The notes: generated from the sequence alone by a model not told the origin. DNA of 64,000 bases from Gemmobacter fulvus (GCF_018798885.1 NZ_CP076361.1:3312471-3376470); one strand, 5' to 3'; counted from the first letter of the stretch, positions 9,843 through 20,619 are shown. A program made the numbers and translations.

Positions 9843-11051
9843 TTATTCAGACCCCGCCGCCGCTTTGGGATCGGCAGACCCCGTATCGGCGGGGGCGACA
9901 TCGCGCACCACGCCATTCGCGTCGATGGTCACCGGCACCGGGGCCACATCGGCGCCCTCGCGCAGGTTGCTCAGCCCGTCGATGATCAGCTGATCCCCCG
10001 GCTCCAGCCCCGCCGTCACGATCCAGGCATTGGCATGGGTGCCGTTGGCTTCCAGCTTGCGCTGCACCGCCTTGTTGTCGGGGCCCGCAATCCAGGCCGT
10101 CAGCGCGCCGTCCCGCCCGCGTGTGGTGGCGCGTTGCGGCACCAGAAAGGCCTCGACCGTGCCCAGAACCACCTCGCCGCGCAGGAACATGCCCGGCAGG
10201 ATGCGGCGGTCGGGGTTGTCAAAGCGAAAGCGGATATCCTGCGTGCCGGTGCTGGGCGACACAGTGACAGAGGGCGCGATCAGGGTGCCGCCGCTGTTGT
10301 GCGACTGGCCGTTTTCCAGCGTCAGCGTCACTTCCAGCGTCTCGTTCGGTTTCAGCTCGCCACGTTCGATCTGGTCCTGAATCGACAGGATACGCGCCGA
10401 AGGCTCGAACATATCGACATAGATCGGGTCCAGCCGCGTGACGATGGCCATGGCATCGGCTTGCCCCGCCGTCACCAGATCCCCCACCGAAATCTGCGCC
10501 ACGCCTGCGATGCCTTCGATCGGGCTGGCCACTTCGGTCCAGGATAATTCGGTTTCCGCGATCTTCAACGCCGCCTCTGCGCTGAGCACATCGGCGCGGG
10601 CCTGCGCGGCGGTGGCCTCGGCGCTTTCCACCGTAGCGCGGGTGGAGCCGGACCCTTCCAGCTTTTTCGCCCGGTCCAGCGCCGCCTCGGCCACCGGCAC
10701 CGCCGCTTGTGCGCGGGCAAGCGCGGCGCGGGCCGATTGCGTGGCGGCCTCATAGCTGGTGCGGTCCAGCCGGAACATCGGCGTGCCGGGCGAGATCGGC
10801 TGGCCGGGGGAATAGAGAATGTCGGTCACCACACCGCCGACCCGGGGGCGGATCTCGGTCTGCTCAAAGGCGACGGCACGACCGGGCAGGGTGTAGCTGC
10901 GTTTGACGGCGGCGCGCTGCATGTCGATTACGCCCACCTTGGCAGGGCCACGCGCCGCCCCGGCGGGGGGTGTTTGCGCCTGCACGGCGGATGCGGCCAA
11001 GGCCAGCAGGACTGCCACGATTTTCAGGCCGGGCCTGTAAAACTGCTTCAT
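9843..11051 (-). CDS. RND efflux periplasmic adaptor (membrane fusion protein)
   Basis: This 402-residue protein begins with an export signal (MKQFYRPGLKIVAVLLALAASAVQA). Split lipoyl or barrel-sandwich strands and an alpha-helical hairpin rich in Ala, Arg and Glu (about residues 95-170) follow, and then the beta-barrel domain, as in AcrA/MexA. The start at 11051 is chosen because the longer open frame to 11111 lacks a signal peptide. The cysteine of a lipoprotein signal is absent, so it is probably a soluble periplasmic adaptor. It is the first gene of a two-gene operon with the permease. Confidence 0.92.
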   Translation of the reverse strand: MKQFYRPGLKIVAVLLALAASAVQAQTPPAGAARGPAKVGVIDMQRAAVKRSYTLPGRAVAFEQTEIRPRVGGVVTDILYSPGQPISPGTPMFRLDRTSYEAATQSARAALARAQAAVPVAEAALDRAKKLEGSGSTRATVESAEATAAQARADVLSAEAALKIAETELSWTEVASPIEGIAGVAQISVGDLVTAGQADAMAIVTRLDPIYVDMFEPSARILSIQDQIERGELKPNETLEVTLTLENGQSHNSGGTLIAPSVTVSPSTGTQDIRFRFDNPDRRILPGMFLRGEVVLGTVEAFLVPQRATTRGRDGALTAWIAGPDNKAVQRKLEANGTHANAWIVTAGLEPGDQLIIDGLSNLREGADVAPVPVTIDANGVVRDVAPADTGSADPKAAAGSE

Positions 11052-11213
11052 TGGTCTTTTTCCCCGTTCCTGTCCGTTCTGTGCCGCGCGCTGGCCGCCA
11101 ACCCCGTGCAACAGCTAGGCTTCGCTGCGGGCTTCGGCAATGCGCGCAGGCGACAATCCCGCGAAACCGCAGGCCACCAAGGCGATGAACGCCGCAGGCG
11201 GGCGGTTCCGTCG

Positions 11214-12041
11214 TTATAATCCGACCAATCTGCGAATATCTTGTGGCGTGGCCCCCTCGGCGCGAAAGGTGGCCAGCGCGCGGGCGTCATCGCGCTTGGC
11301 CAGCCGCTTGCCCTGCGCATCGCGGATCAGCCGGTGATGGTGATACTGCGGCAGCGGCAGGCCCAGCAGGCGCTGCAACAGCACATGGATCGCCGTCGCC
11401 TCGAACAGATCCGCGCCGCGCACCACTTCGGTCACGCCCTGCGCCGCATCATCCACGACCACGGCAATGTGATAGGATGTGCCGATGTCGCGCCGGGCCA
11501 GAACGATGTCACCCACCGTTTCCACCATCTGATCGCGGTTCCGGTGATGCGGGCCCGCATGGTCCGACCCGGTTTCGGCAAAGGTCAGCGGCCCGGCCAA
11601 AGCCATCGCCGCCGCCATATCCAGCCGGATCGCGACCCCTGTAGGCGGCTGATGCCGCCCGCGGCAGGTGCCCGGATAGACCGGGCCATCCGGCCCGATC
11701 ACGATGGCTCCTTCCTGCGGCGCCGACAGCGCGGCCTTGATATCGCCCCGCGTACAGGTGCAGGCATAGGTGACGCCAAGCGCCGTCAGGCGGTGGATCG
11801 CCCCGGCATAGTCCGCCAGCCGGTCGGATTGCCGCAGCACGGGGCGGGGCCAGTCCAGCCCCAACCAGCGCAGATCATCATAAATCGCCGCCTCATAACC
11901 GGCGCGGCAGCGTGCCCGGTCGATATCCTCGATCCTCAGCAGCATCTGCCCCCGCGCCGCCGCAGTCAGCGCTGAAAACGCATGGCCCAGATGCAGCGGG
12001 CCGGTGGGCGACGGGGCAAAGCGGGTTACGACGCCAGCCAT
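11214..12041 (-). CDS. gluQRS: Glutamyl-Q tRNA(Asp) synthetase
   Basis: This 275-residue truncated paralogue of glutamyl-tRNA synthetase contains the HIGH-type motif ([15 protein letters not shown]) and a KMSKS-like GKRLAKR loop, but no anticodon-binding domain. Cysteines in the [11 protein letters not shown] and TCRGRHQ segments form the expected zinc site. It attaches glutamate to queuosine at the wobble position of tRNA(Asp). The short length separates it clearly from GltX. Its start overlaps the 3' end of trmFO by 16 bp, pairing two tRNA-modification genes. Confidence 0.93.
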   Translation of the reverse strand: MAGVVTRFAPSPTGPLHLGHAFSALTAAARGQMLLRIEDIDRARCRAGYEAAIYDDLRWLGLDWPRPVLRQSDRLADYAGAIHRLTALGVTYACTCTRGDIKAALSAPQEGAIVIGPDGPVYPGTCRGRHQPPTGVAIRLDMAAAMALAGPLTFAETGSDHAGPHHRNRDQMVETVGDIVLARRDIGTSYHIAVVVDDAAQGVTEVVRGADLFEATAIHVLLQRLLGLPLPQYHHHRLIRDAQGKRLAKRDDARALATFRAEGATPQDIRRLVGL

Positions 12042-13360
12042 TGGGTGAACGACTCTTTGGCGCGGTCGGTATAGGCCTTGTAGCGGTCCTTGCGGCCCCG
12101 GCGCCCGCCCTTGGCGTCAATCGGCGGGAACAGCCCGAAATTGACGTTCATCGGCTGGAAGGTCTTCGCGTCAGCCCCGCCGGTGATATGGGTGATCAGC
12201 GCGCCCATTGCCGTATCGGGCGGCGGCGGCGGCAGCTCGCGGCCGAGGATCTGTGCGGCGGCCATCCGCCCCGCCAGAAGCCCCATCGCGGCGCTTTCCA
12301 CATACCCCTCGACCCCAGTCACCTGACCGGCAAAGCGGATATTGGGGCGGCTTTTCAGCCGCATCTGCGCATCCAGCAATCTGGGTGAATTGAGGAAGGT
12401 GTTGCGGTGAATACCGCCAAGCCGCGCAAAGGATGCCTCGTGCAGGCCCGGAATCATTTTGAAAACAGCGGTTTGCGCGCCATATTTCATCTTGGTCTGG
12501 AAGCCCACGATATTATAAAGCGTGCCCAGCTGGTTGTCGCGGCGCAGCTGCACCACGGCATAGGGCTTCACCCCCGGCGTATGCGGATTGGTCAGCCCCA
12601 CCGGCTTCATCGGGCCAAATCGCAGCGTTTCGCGCCCGCGTTCGGCCATCACCTCGATCGGCAGGCAGCCGTCAAAATAGCCCGCCGTCTCGCCCTCGTG
12701 GAACTCGGTCTTGTCGGCGGCCAGCAGCGCATCAATGAAGGCCTCATACTGCGCCTTGTCCATCGGGCAGTTCATATAGGCGGTCTGCTCTTCCAGCGTC
12801 TCGCCCTTGTCATAGCGCGACTGCATCCAGGCGACCGACATATCCACGCTTTCGGCATAGACAATCGGCGCGATGGCATCGAAGAACGCGAGGCTCTCGG
12901 CTCCGGTTTCGGCGCGGATGCTTTCGGCCAACGCGCCCGAGGTCAGCGGGCCGGTGGCAATGATCCAGTGGCCGTCCTGCGGCAGGTCGCGCACCTCGCC
13001 ATAGGCGATGGAAATCAGCGGATGCGCCCGCAGCCGGGCCGTCACCGCCTCGGCAAAGGGATCGCGGTCCACGGCCAACGCGCCGCCCGCAGGCAGCCGG
13101 TGCAGGCGGGCGGTTTCCATGATCAGCCCCTGCGCCGCGCCCATTTCCCAATGCAGCAGGCCCACGGCGTTGCGTTCGTCATCGTCCGAGCGGAACGAGT
13201 TGGAACAGACCATTTCGGCAAACATGCCGGTGCGATGGGCAAAGGTGCCGACCTCTGGCCGCATTTCATGCAGCACCACCGGCACGCCCATCTGGGCGGC
13301 CTGCCAGGCTGCTTCTGATCCGGCCATTCCGCCGCCGATGATATGGAGTTTCTCTTGCAT
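12026..13360 (-). CDS. trmFO: Methylenetetrahydrofolate--tRNA-(uracil-5-)-methyltransferase
   Basis: This 444-residue FAD enzyme begins with a Rossmann [17 protein letters not shown] dinucleotide motif ([18 protein letters not shown]). It contains the family blocks [24 protein letters not shown] and [17 protein letters not shown]. It makes ribothymidine at U54 of tRNAs using methylenetetrahydrofolate rather than SAM. The length agrees with characterised TrmFO enzymes. It is transcribed with gluQRS. Confidence 0.96.
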   Translation of the reverse strand: MQEKLHIIGGGMAGSEAAWQAAQMGVPVVLHEMRPEVGTFAHRTGMFAEMVCSNSFRSDDDERNAVGLLHWEMGAAQGLIMETARLHRLPAGGALAVDRDPFAEAVTARLRAHPLISIAYGEVRDLPQDGHWIIATGPLTSGALAESIRAETGAESLAFFDAIAPIVYAESVDMSVAWMQSRYDKGETLEEQTAYMNCPMDKAQYEAFIDALLAADKTEFHEGETAGYFDGCLPIEVMAERGRETLRFGPMKPVGLTNPHTPGVKPYAVVQLRRDNQLGTLYNIVGFQTKMKYGAQTAVFKMIPGLHEASFARLGGIHRNTFLNSPRLLDAQMRLKSRPNIRFAGQVTGVEGYVESAAMGLLAGRMAAAQILGRELPPPPPDTAMGALITHITGGADAKTFQPMNVNFGLFPPIDAKGGRRGRKDRYKAYTDRAKESFTQWLAS

Positions 13361-13386
13361 CCCGGCGATGTAGCCCCGTCAGCGGT

Positions 13387-13737
13387 TCAGATCAAGGCAA
13401 TGCGTTCCCGTTGCGCCGGATCGGGGTAGGGACGATACAACCCGACATCCAGCCGGACAATCATCTGATGCATCTGGTCATAGCGCCTGAGCGCGGTGTC
13501 ATCACTGCCACCAAGGGCGGCAAAGGCGGCATCCAGTTGCGCAAAGCCCTCCACCTCGATCTCCAGCAGGAAATCGGTGTGCAGCCCCGAGGCCAGCCCG
13601 AATTTGCGCCGCATCAGCCGCCAGCCGCCGATCAGACCCGCCGTCTGAAGATGGCCCAGCCAGGCGTCCACCGCCACGGCAAAGGCCAGCGCCCGCGCGT
13701 CCGACTTCAGTTCGATCATGCAATGATACAGGTTCAT
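13387..13737 (-). CDS. Conserved small protein (DUF6614-like)
   Basis: This 116-residue cytoplasmic protein without signal peptide or membrane segment resembles a small family conserved in Rhodobacterales (MNLYHCMIELKSDARALAFA ... GLYRPYPDP), which I recognise as DUF6614-like. The alternating hydrophobic pattern suggests a ferredoxin-like or dimeric alpha-beta barrel fold, but that is inference. It is the gene upstream of trmFO, 26 bp away, and probably shares its transcript. No catalytic motif is evident and no function is known. Confidence 0.75.
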   Translation of the reverse strand: MNLYHCMIELKSDARALAFAVAVDAWLGHLQTAGLIGGWRLMRRKFGLASGLHTDFLLEIEVEGFAQLDAAFAALGGSDDTALRRYDQMHQMIVRLDVGLYRPYPDPAQRERIALI

Positions 13738-13800
13738 GCCAGCCCTCCTGCCAGAAGGTCAGAACAGCATGGCCAGATTGCCAAAGCGTAAATGCCGCAA

Positions 13801-13830
13801 AGAAAAAGGGCCGTCCCAACAGGGACGGCC
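13801..13830 (-). terminator. Intrinsic terminator after the 13.9 kb membrane-protein gene
   Basis: A 9-bp perfect stem (GGCCGTCCC / GGGACGGCC, 13809-13817 and 13822-13830) is followed on the minus strand by a run of T at 13801-13807. It lies between the stop of the membrane protein (13900) and the next minus-strand gene (start 13737), so the two are separate transcription units. Confidence 0.8.
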
Positions 13831-13899
13831 AAGGTTGGCCCTGATGCGCAGCGGAGTGCGCGCACCGGGCCCTGAGCAGCGCAGACTGCGCGATAATCG

Positions 13900-14295
13900 T
13901 TACAGAACCTCTTTCCAGCCGGCGCGATACAGCGCAAAGCGCCCCCCGCCCAGCAGGATCAGCGGCAGCGCCATCAGCACGACGGCCAGGACTTCTGCCA
14001 TAGCCACCTCGGCCACAAGCGAGGCGCGCAGATGGAGGAACATTGCGGCAAGGTAGAGTGTCAGCCCGATCAGGGTGACAACCCGCGTCCGCACGCCGAA
14101 GGCCAGCCAGATGGCAATGGTCACCAGCACGGCATTGAGCGCGACCAGCAGGCTGCCACTGATGCCGATGAACGGATCAAGCGGGGTGCCTGCCTGCGCG
14201 ACCAGAATGGAAACCTGTGATAAACCCTGTGCACCGAATACTGCCGCCAACACAAGCCTGAGCGCACATTGCCCAAGCGCGATCATATTCGCCAT
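13900..14295 (-). CDS. Small four-helix membrane protein, DoxX-like
   Basis: This is a 131-residue integral membrane protein with four hydrophobic segments (about residues 8-25, 42-66, 68-88 and 97-118). The N-terminal pattern LRLVLAAVFGAQGLSQV and an Arg-containing loop recall DoxX-type quinone-linked proteins, but the similarity is weak and the call is structural only. It is a single gene: a terminator follows it and the LysR gene ends 120 bp upstream. The functional partner is unknown. Confidence 0.6.
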   Translation of the reverse strand: MANMIALGQCALRLVLAAVFGAQGLSQVSILVAQAGTPLDPFIGISGSLLVALNAVLVTIAIWLAFGVRTRVVTLIGLTLYLAAMFLHLRASLVAEVAMAEVLAVVLMALPLILLGGGRFALYRAGWKEVL

Positions 14296-14415
14296 TGATT
14301 TGCCCTCGGTGGGTTGCCTGTTGCGATCTTTCGCCGCTTCGGCAAGCTCTACCTAAAGGAGAGTTTTGGGAATGCTCAAAAATGCGAAACTATGGTTTGC
14401 ATTTTTGCAAAGCTC

Positions 14416-15243
14416 TTATGACAGGGCGCGGAAACAGCCCACAATCCAGTCTGCGGCGCGGTGGATTGCCAGATCGCCGCGCCGGGATTCATGGAATTTC
14501 AACCATAGATCAGCCTGATAGACCTGGCTGTGCGGGATCGGCTCCAGATCCGGGCGGGTGCTGGCCAGCACATCGGGCAGGGGGCCGGACTGGCGCAGCT
14601 TCACCATGGCGTCGGCGGCGTGTTCCAGCTTGGGCAGGCGCATCACAGGTGGCACGCCGAAATGTGTCCAGCCGATCTGGATGCCGCCAAAGCCATCGAC
14701 CGCCGGTTCCAGCGCCACCCAGCCACTGCCGGGGGCGGCCTCGCGGTGGCGATACAGCCGATAGGTCAGATGCCCGGCGCGGCGGGCGATCAGGCGGCCT
14801 TGCTCCGGGCGGCCATAGGACAGCACGATGTCACAGGGGCCAAGCCCGGTTTCAAAGGCACGCGACAGGAAATTGAGCTCGGTCCGGGCAGGCAGGTCAC
14901 CGTCACCGCGCAGGCCGGGCAGCAGAACATGGCTGGTCACCACATCCGGGCAGCCGATGGTGATGCGCGCCACCTGATCGCTGCGGCCTGCGCGCAGATT
15001 GTTGCTTTCGACATGCAGCTTGCGCTCGAACTCATCGACGATGCCCAGCAGGGGCAGCATGTCGGGGTTCGCCTCCCAGCCATCCGCGCGTTTGAAGAAC
15101 ACGGGGAAGCCATAGGCCTCGCTGATCTTTTCAATCCGGCGCGAGACGGTCGCCACATTGCTGCCCAGCACCCGCGCCACCGCCGACATGGTGCGGTGCC
15201 GATGCAGGTGGATCATGTAGCGATAGTCATCCCAGGAATTCAT
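14416..15243 (-). CDS. LysR-family transcriptional regulator
   Basis: This 275-residue regulator has an N-terminal winged helix-turn-helix (HRTMSAVARVLGSNVATVSRRIEKI, about residues 16-40) and a C-terminal effector-binding region with degenerate periplasmic-binding-protein folds. The start at 15243 (MNSWDDYRYMIHL) is chosen because it places the HTH at the usual distance from the N-terminus; 34 extra upstream codons have no homology pattern. The nearest downstream gene is the 13.9 kb membrane protein, a possible target. The effector is unknown. Confidence 0.85.
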   Translation of the reverse strand: MNSWDDYRYMIHLHRHRTMSAVARVLGSNVATVSRRIEKISEAYGFPVFFKRADGWEANPDMLPLLGIVDEFERKLHVESNNLRAGRSDQVARITIGCPDVVTSHVLLPGLRGDGDLPARTELNFLSRAFETGLGPCDIVLSYGRPEQGRLIARRAGHLTYRLYRHREAAPGSGWVALEPAVDGFGGIQIGWTHFGVPPVMRLPKLEHAADAMVKLRQSGPLPDVLASTRPDLEPIPHSQVYQADLWLKFHESRRGDLAIHRAADWIVGCFRALS

Positions 15244-15353
15244 GCGCAGCCTTTTGGTCAGGCTACATGACCTAGGATATTCAACCCGAGGGTGAAAGGG
15301 GCTGTGCAGACAAGAAGATGTGAGTGGCGAGACTTCGCCACCCACCTCGGCAA

Positions 15354-18092
15354 TTATGCGCCGGTGGCCTGATCGTCGGCTTGGTCCGGCCCCTGATCGG
15401 CCACACGCGCGACCGAAACCACCTCTTCGTCGCCGCCGGTGTTGAACACCCGCACCCCGCCCGCCGAGCGGGAGCGGAAGCTGATCTGCGCCACCGGCAC
15501 CCGGATGGATTGCCCCGTCGAGGTGGCCAGCATGATCTGATCGGCCAGTTCAACCGGGAAGGAGGCGACCAGCCGACCGCCGCGCATCGCCCCGTCCATC
15601 GCCTTGACGCCGACACCGCCGCGCCCGCGCACCGGGTAATCATGGCTGGACGACAGCTTGCCCGCGCCCATCGCGGTGATGGTCAGGATGAGATCCTCAT
15701 TCGCCGACATTTCGGCAAATTCTTCCAGGGACAGCGATCCGGCCTCGACGCTTTCGTCATCTTCGCTGGCCGACTCGTCCTCGACCAGACCCTCTTGCGC
15801 CCGGCGCATCTTGAGGAAGGCCGCGCGTTTTTCCGGCGTGTAGTCAAAGTGCCGGATGACCGACATAGACACCACGCTGTCGCCCTCGGCCAGACGCACG
15901 CCCCGCACGCCGGTGGATTCCCGGCTGGAGAATACGCGCAGATCGGTGGTGGGGAAGCGGATGGCCCGGCCAAGCGCCGTGACCAGCATCACGTCATCGC
16001 CATCGTTGCAGGTGCGCACATTGATCAGCGTCACGCCTTCCGGCAGCTTCATCGCAATCTTGCCGTTGCGTTTCACATTGGTGAAATCGGCCAGATTGTT
16101 GCGCCGCACATCACCATCCGACGTGGCGAACACGATCTGAAGATTGTCCCATTCCGCCTCAGGCGCATCCACCGGCATGATCGCGGCGATCGAGACGCCG
16201 GTTTCGATCGGCAGGATGTTGACGATGGCCTTGCCCTTGGCGGTGCGCCCCGCCAGCGGCAGACGCCAGCATTTCAGCTTGTAGGCCATGCCGTCGGTGG
16301 TGAAGAACAGAAGATGCGTATGGGTATTGGCCACGAACAACGTGGTCACGACGTCATCTTCCTTGGTGGCCATTGACGACAGGCCCTTGCCGCCACGGTT
16401 CTGTGCGCGGAACTCCATCAGCGGGGTGCGTTTGATATAGCCGCCCGAGGTGATGGTCACGACCATATCTTCGCGTTCGATAAGGTCTTCGTCTTCCATA
16501 TCACCGGCCCAGTCGATGATCTCGGTGCGGCGCGGCACGGCGAAAGCCTCTTTCACCTCGCGCAGCTCGTCCGAAATGATCGCCATGATCCGGTCGCGCG
16601 AGCCGAGGATTTCAAGGTAATCCTTGATCTTCGCCGCCAGCGCTTCCAGCTCGTCGGTGATTTCCTTGACGCCCATCGCGGTCAGGCGTTGCAGGCGCAG
16701 CTCCAGAATGGCGCGGGCCTGGATCTCGGACAGGTTATAGGTGCCGTCCTCGTTCACGGTATGCGTCGGATCGTCGATCAGGCGGATGTAATCCACGATG
16801 TCATGCGCAGGCCAGCGCCGCGTCATCAGCCGTTCGCGCGCCTCGGCCGGATCGGCGGAGGAGCGGATGGTGGCCACGATCTCGTCCACATTGGACACGG
16901 CGACCGCCAGACCACAGAGGATATGGCTGCGTTCCCGCGCCTTGCGCAGTTCATAGGCGGTGCGGCGGGCCACGACATCTTCGCGGAAGCCGATGAAATA
17001 GGTCAGAAAGTCGCGCAGCGCCAATTGCTCGGGGCGACCGCCGTTCAGCGCCAGCATGTTGCAGCCGAACGAGACCTGCATCGGGGAAAAGCGGAACAGC
17101 TGGTTCAGCACCACATCCGCCGTGGCATCGCGCTTCAGCTCGATCACCACCCGCACGCCGATCCGGTCGGATTCATCAGCGATATTGGCGATGCCTTCGA
17201 TCCGCTTGTCGCGCACCAGTTCGGCGATCTTTTCGATCATCGTGGCCTTGTTGACCTGATAGGGGATCTCGTCAAGGATGATCGCCCAGCGGTCCTTGCG
17301 CACCTCTTCGATGCGGGTCTTGGCCCGGATGATGACCGAACCACGCCCCTCCAGATAGGCCTTGCGCGCGCCGGAGCGGCCAAGGATCTGGCCGCCGGTC
17401 GGGAAATCGGGGGCCGGAATGATCTCCATCAGTGCTTCGGAGGACAGATCCGGATTGTCGATCAGCGCCAGCGTGCCGTCGATCACCTCGCCCAGATTGT
17501 GCGGCGGGATATTGGTGGCCATGCCGACGGCGATGCCGCCCGCGCCATTGACCAGCATGTTCGGGAACCGCGCCGGAAGCACCGTCGGTTCCTTGTCCTT
17601 GCCGTCGTAATTGTCCTGAAAATCGACGGTATCCTTGTCGATATCGGCCAGAAGGAAGGCGGCGGGCTTGTCCATCCGCACTTCGGTATACCGCATGGCG
17701 GCGGCGTTATCGCCATCCATCGAGCCGAAGTTGCCTTGCCCGTCCAGCAGTTTCAACGACATGCTGAACGGCTGCGCCATCCGCACCAGCGCGTCATAGA
17801 TCGCGCCATCGCCATGCGGGTGGTATTTCCCCATTACATCGCCGACAGGCCGCGCCGACTTGCGATAGGGTTTGTCGTGGGTGTTGCCGGTTTCCGACAT
17901 TGCATAAAGAATACGCCGATGCACAGGTTTCAACCCGTCGCGCAAATCCGGGATGGCACGGCTGACGATCACGCTCATCGCGTAATCGAGATAGGCCGTT
18001 TTCATCTCGGACTCGATGGAGACTTGCGGGCCATCGTAATGGCTGCGCAGATTTTCTTCCATGTTTTCAGTGTCTTCCGGTTGGTCGGTCAC
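15354..18092 (-). CDS. gyrA: DNA gyrase subunit A
   Basis: This type II topoisomerase subunit (about 912 residues) has the breakage-reunion domain with the catalytic tyrosine in [10 protein letters not shown]. It also carries the GyrA-specific box QNRGGKG in the C-terminal beta-pinwheel, which separates it from ParC. The GTG at 18092 is preferred because an AGAAGG sequence lies 9 bases upstream; an upstream GTG at 18125 is possible. In the quinolone-resistance region the sequence reads [12 protein letters not shown], with glycine at the position of E. coli Ser83, while the acidic residue equivalent to Asp87 is kept. An acidic insert in the C-terminal domain ([15 protein letters not shown]) is unusual compared with enteric GyrA. 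Confidence 0.97.
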   Translation of the reverse strand: MTDQPEDTENMEENLRSHYDGPQVSIESEMKTAYLDYAMSVIVSRAIPDLRDGLKPVHRRILYAMSETGNTHDKPYRKSARPVGDVMGKYHPHGDGAIYDALVRMAQPFSMSLKLLDGQGNFGSMDGDNAAAMRYTEVRMDKPAAFLLADIDKDTVDFQDNYDGKDKEPTVLPARFPNMLVNGAGGIAVGMATNIPPHNLGEVIDGTLALIDNPDLSSEALMEIIPAPDFPTGGQILGRSGARKAYLEGRGSVIIRAKTRIEEVRKDRWAIILDEIPYQVNKATMIEKIAELVRDKRIEGIANIADESDRIGVRVVIELKRDATADVVLNQLFRFSPMQVSFGCNMLALNGGRPEQLALRDFLTYFIGFREDVVARRTAYELRKARERSHILCGLAVAVSNVDEIVATIRSSADPAEARERLMTRRWPAHDIVDYIRLIDDPTHTVNEDGTYNLSEIQARAILELRLQRLTAMGVKEITDELEALAAKIKDYLEILGSRDRIMAIISDELREVKEAFAVPRRTEIIDWAGDMEDEDLIEREDMVVTITSGGYIKRTPLMEFRAQNRGGKGLSSMATKEDDVVTTLFVANTHTHLLFFTTDGMAYKLKCWRLPLAGRTAKGKAIVNILPIETGVSIAAIMPVDAPEAEWDNLQIVFATSDGDVRRNNLADFTNVKRNGKIAMKLPEGVTLINVRTCNDGDDVMLVTALGRAIRFPTTDLRVFSSRESTGVRGVRLAEGDSVVSMSVIRHFDYTPEKRAAFLKMRRAQEGLVEDESASEDDESVEAGSLSLEEFAEMSANEDLILTITAMGAGKLSSSHDYPVRGRGGVGVKAMDGAMRGGRLVASFPVELADQIMLATSTGQSIRVPVAQISFRSRSAGGVRVFNTGGDEEVVSVARVADQGPDQADDQATGA

Positions 18093-18297
18093 GGGGGCCG
18101 CCTTCTGTGGTGGGGGCCTTTGCACAGACCCTAGATGTTGTTGGCAGCACTATAGACCATCGCGGATATAGGGTGCAACGGGGCAATGCCGCACAGGTTG
18201 GCAGCCACTGATATTGACTGACAACAGACTGTTTTCATTGATTAATAATCCGAATCGCGCATCCTGATCGAACAAGAAGAAACCATGGAGGTGTCTT

Positions 18298-18567
18298 ATG
18301 GAGCGGCGCGAAACGGAACTGATGCTGAAGGGGTATGGCCTGACCACGGCAGAGCTGTATTACCGGATGCCGGATTATCGCAGCGTTCTCAACAGCTTCA
18401 TCTGGCAGGAATATGATCTTGCCCCGGATTACCCGAAGCTGTTCCACTTCATCGAATTCTGGCAGGACAAGATCGAAGGTCCGCTGCATTCGGTGCGCTT
18501 CACCCACCGCAAGCTGATCAGCCCCGGTGAGTGGCGCAATGTGGTGGGAGAGTTCCGTCTGCATTGA
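18298..18567 (+). CDS. usg: Usg family protein
   Basis: This 89-residue protein matches the Usg family of short alphaproteobacterial proteins, recognised by the MLKGYGLTTAELYYRMPDY start, WQEYDLAPDYPKL and FWQDKIEGPLHSVR. The family was named from its position next to tryptophan genes in Caulobacter and has no proven function. A good ribosome site (GGAGGTGT) precedes the ATG. The gene stands alone, divergent from gyrA; the 170-bp gap between them is AT-rich and probably holds both promoters. No membrane segment or signal is seen. Confidence 0.88.
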   Translation: MERRETELMLKGYGLTTAELYYRMPDYRSVLNSFIWQEYDLAPDYPKLFHFIEFWQDKIEGPLHSVRFTHRKLISPGEWRNVVGEFRLH

Positions 18568-18602
18568 CGGGCGGCGGCACGCATGGCGCGCGCCGTCAGG
18601 GA

Positions 18603-19664
18603 TCAGGCGGCGCGGGTGGCCCCGGCGCGCAGGATCATGCCGAACAGGTCGCGCGGATCATCCGGGTCTGCGATCATGTCCAGTTCGGCAAAAAGCCCGG
18701 TGGCCCGCAGCTTGGAGTGGACATAGCGCAGGGCGCTGAAATCCTCGATGGCAAAACCCACGCTGTCGAACAGGGTGATCTCGCGCGCATCACGGCGGCC
18801 CTGATCACTGCCGGTGATCACCTGCCACAATTCGGTGACGGGGTGGTTTTCGGGCAATTGCTGGATCTCGCCCTCGATCCGGGTCTGCGGCGGGTATTCG
18901 ACAAAGATCTGCGCGCGCAGCAGGATGTCGTGATGCAGCTCCGTCTTGCCGGGGCAATCGCCGCCGACCGCGTTGATGTGCACCCCTGCGCCGACCATAT
19001 TGTCGCTGAGGATGGTGGCCAGCTGTTTGTCGGCGGTGCAGGTGGTGATGATCTGAGCGCCCAGGATCGCCTCTTCGGGCGAGGTGCAGGACACCACGGT
19101 CAGGCCACGCCCGGCCAGATTGGTCGCGCATTTGCGGGTCGCCGCCGGGTCGATGTCATAAAGACGCACTTCGGTGATGCCGCAGATCGCCTTGAAGGCC
19201 AGCGCCTGAAATTCGGCCTGCGCGCCATTGCCGATCATCGCCATGGTGGTGGCCCCCTTGGGGGCAAGCCATTTCGCCGCCATGGCCGAGGTTGCCGCCG
19301 TGCGCAGCGCCGTGAGGATGGTCATTTCCGACAGCATCAGGGGATAGCCCGTCGCCACATCGGCCAGAAGGCCAAAGGCGGTGACGGTTTGCAGCCCCTT
19401 CTTCATGTTGGCGGGATGGCCGTTCACATATTTGAACCCATAGGTTTCCCCATCCGAGGTGGGCATGAGTTCGATCACGCCGACATCGGAATGGCTGGCC
19501 ACGCGCGGCGTTTTGTCAAACAGCGGCCAGCGGCGGAAATCGGCTTCGATCTCGGCGGCGAGATCGGCCATCATCCGCTCGATCCCGATGTGAAGAACCA
19601 GCCGCATCATGTTGTCGACGCTGACAAAAGGCACAATCGCCTGACGGGAGGGGGTATGGGTCAT
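18603..19664 (-). CDS. Ornithine cyclodeaminase
   Basis: This 353-residue enzyme belongs to the OCD/mu-crystallin family. It has the conserved substrate and NAD region (GNGAQAEFQALAFKAICGI, then LYDIDPAA) and the block HINAVGGDCPGKTEL that binds the substrate. It converts L-ornithine to L-proline with release of ammonia, using tightly bound NAD. The gene follows arginase by 9 bp in the same transcript, giving a complete arginine to ornithine to proline route. A divergent Lrp-type regulator is the likely controller. Confidence 0.94.
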   Translation of the reverse strand: MTHTPSRQAIVPFVSVDNMMRLVLHIGIERMMADLAAEIEADFRRWPLFDKTPRVASHSDVGVIELMPTSDGETYGFKYVNGHPANMKKGLQTVTAFGLLADVATGYPLMLSEMTILTALRTAATSAMAAKWLAPKGATTMAMIGNGAQAEFQALAFKAICGITEVRLYDIDPAATRKCATNLAGRGLTVVSCTSPEEAILGAQIITTCTADKQLATILSDNMVGAGVHINAVGGDCPGKTELHHDILLRAQIFVEYPPQTRIEGEIQQLPENHPVTELWQVITGSDQGRRDAREITLFDSVGFAIEDFSALRYVHSKLRATGLFAELDMIADPDDPRDLFGMILRAGATRAA

Positions 19665-19673
19665 CTCTGTCTC

Positions 19674-20600
19674 TCAGGTAAAGCTGCGGGTCGGGCGGTC
19701 AAAGACTTTCTTGCCCATGAGCGAACCGACCAGATCCACCATCAGCTTGGCGGTGCGGCCGCGGTCATCCAGAAACGGGTTCAGTTCCACCAGGTCGAGC
19801 GAGGTGACAAGCCCGGATTCATGCAGCAGCTCCATCACCAGATGGGCCTCGCGGAAGGTGGTGCCGCCCGGCACGGTGGTGCCGACAGCCGGCGCGATGG
19901 ACGGATCAAGGAAATCGACATCGAGGCTGACATGCAGCATCCCGCCCGCCTCACGCACCTTGGTCAGAAAGCTGCGCAGGGGGGCGACGACGCCCTGTTC
20001 ATCCAGCACGCGCATGTCGTTGATGGCAATGTCATGTTTCAGCAGCGCCGCATGTTCGGCAGGATCGACCGAGCGGATGCCGTAAAGGCAGATCCGGTCT
20101 GCCGGAATCGGTGCCGGGAAGGGCGGGAAATCCTCGAACCCGTCGCGCCCGGCAATATAGGCGACCGGGGTGCCGTGCAGATTGCCGGATACCGTGGTCA
20201 TCGGTGTGTGGAAATCGCTATGCGCATCCAGCCAGAGCAGGAACAGCGGCCGCCCTTGACGGCGGGCAAAGGCCGCAGCACCGGCCACCGACCCCAGTGC
20301 CAGCGAATGATCGCCGCCCAGAATGATCGGCATGGCCCCGGCGCTGAGGGCGTCATCGGTGCGGTCGGCCAGAATCTCGGTCCAGCCCAGCGTTTCGGCC
20401 AGCTGATCCACCGCAGGATTGGCGCAGGTGACGGGCGGCAGCGCGGGCAGGGCCACATCGCCCCAATCCTCGACCCCGTGGCCCAGATCGCGGATCGCAT
20501 TCACAAGGCCTGCAACGCGGTAGGCGGCTGGCCCCATCAGGCAGCCGGGGCGGCGCTGGCCGGAATCGATCGGGGCGCCAATGAGGATGGTCTGGGTCAT
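19674..20600 (-). CDS. rocF: Arginase
   Basis: This 308-residue ureohydrolase carries the three binuclear manganese signatures: GGDHSLALGS, DAHSDFHTP and SLDVDFLDPSIAP. It hydrolyses L-arginine to L-ornithine and urea. The start at 20600 (MTQTILIGAPIDSG) is used because the extra 11 upstream codons are unlike the family. It heads a two-gene operon with ornithine cyclodeaminase and diverges from the Lrp-type gene at 20709. A palindrome just upstream of its ATG is a likely regulator site. Confidence 0.95.
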   Translation of the reverse strand: MTQTILIGAPIDSGQRRPGCLMGPAAYRVAGLVNAIRDLGHGVEDWGDVALPALPPVTCANPAVDQLAETLGWTEILADRTDDALSAGAMPIILGGDHSLALGSVAGAAAFARRQGRPLFLLWLDAHSDFHTPMTTVSGNLHGTPVAYIAGRDGFEDFPPFPAPIPADRICLYGIRSVDPAEHAALLKHDIAINDMRVLDEQGVVAPLRSFLTKVREAGGMLHVSLDVDFLDPSIAPAVGTTVPGGTTFREAHLVMELLHESGLVTSLDLVELNPFLDDRGRTAKLMVDLVGSLMGKKVFDRPTRSFT

Positions 20601-20619
20601 GTCTCGTCTCCTGTTGGCC

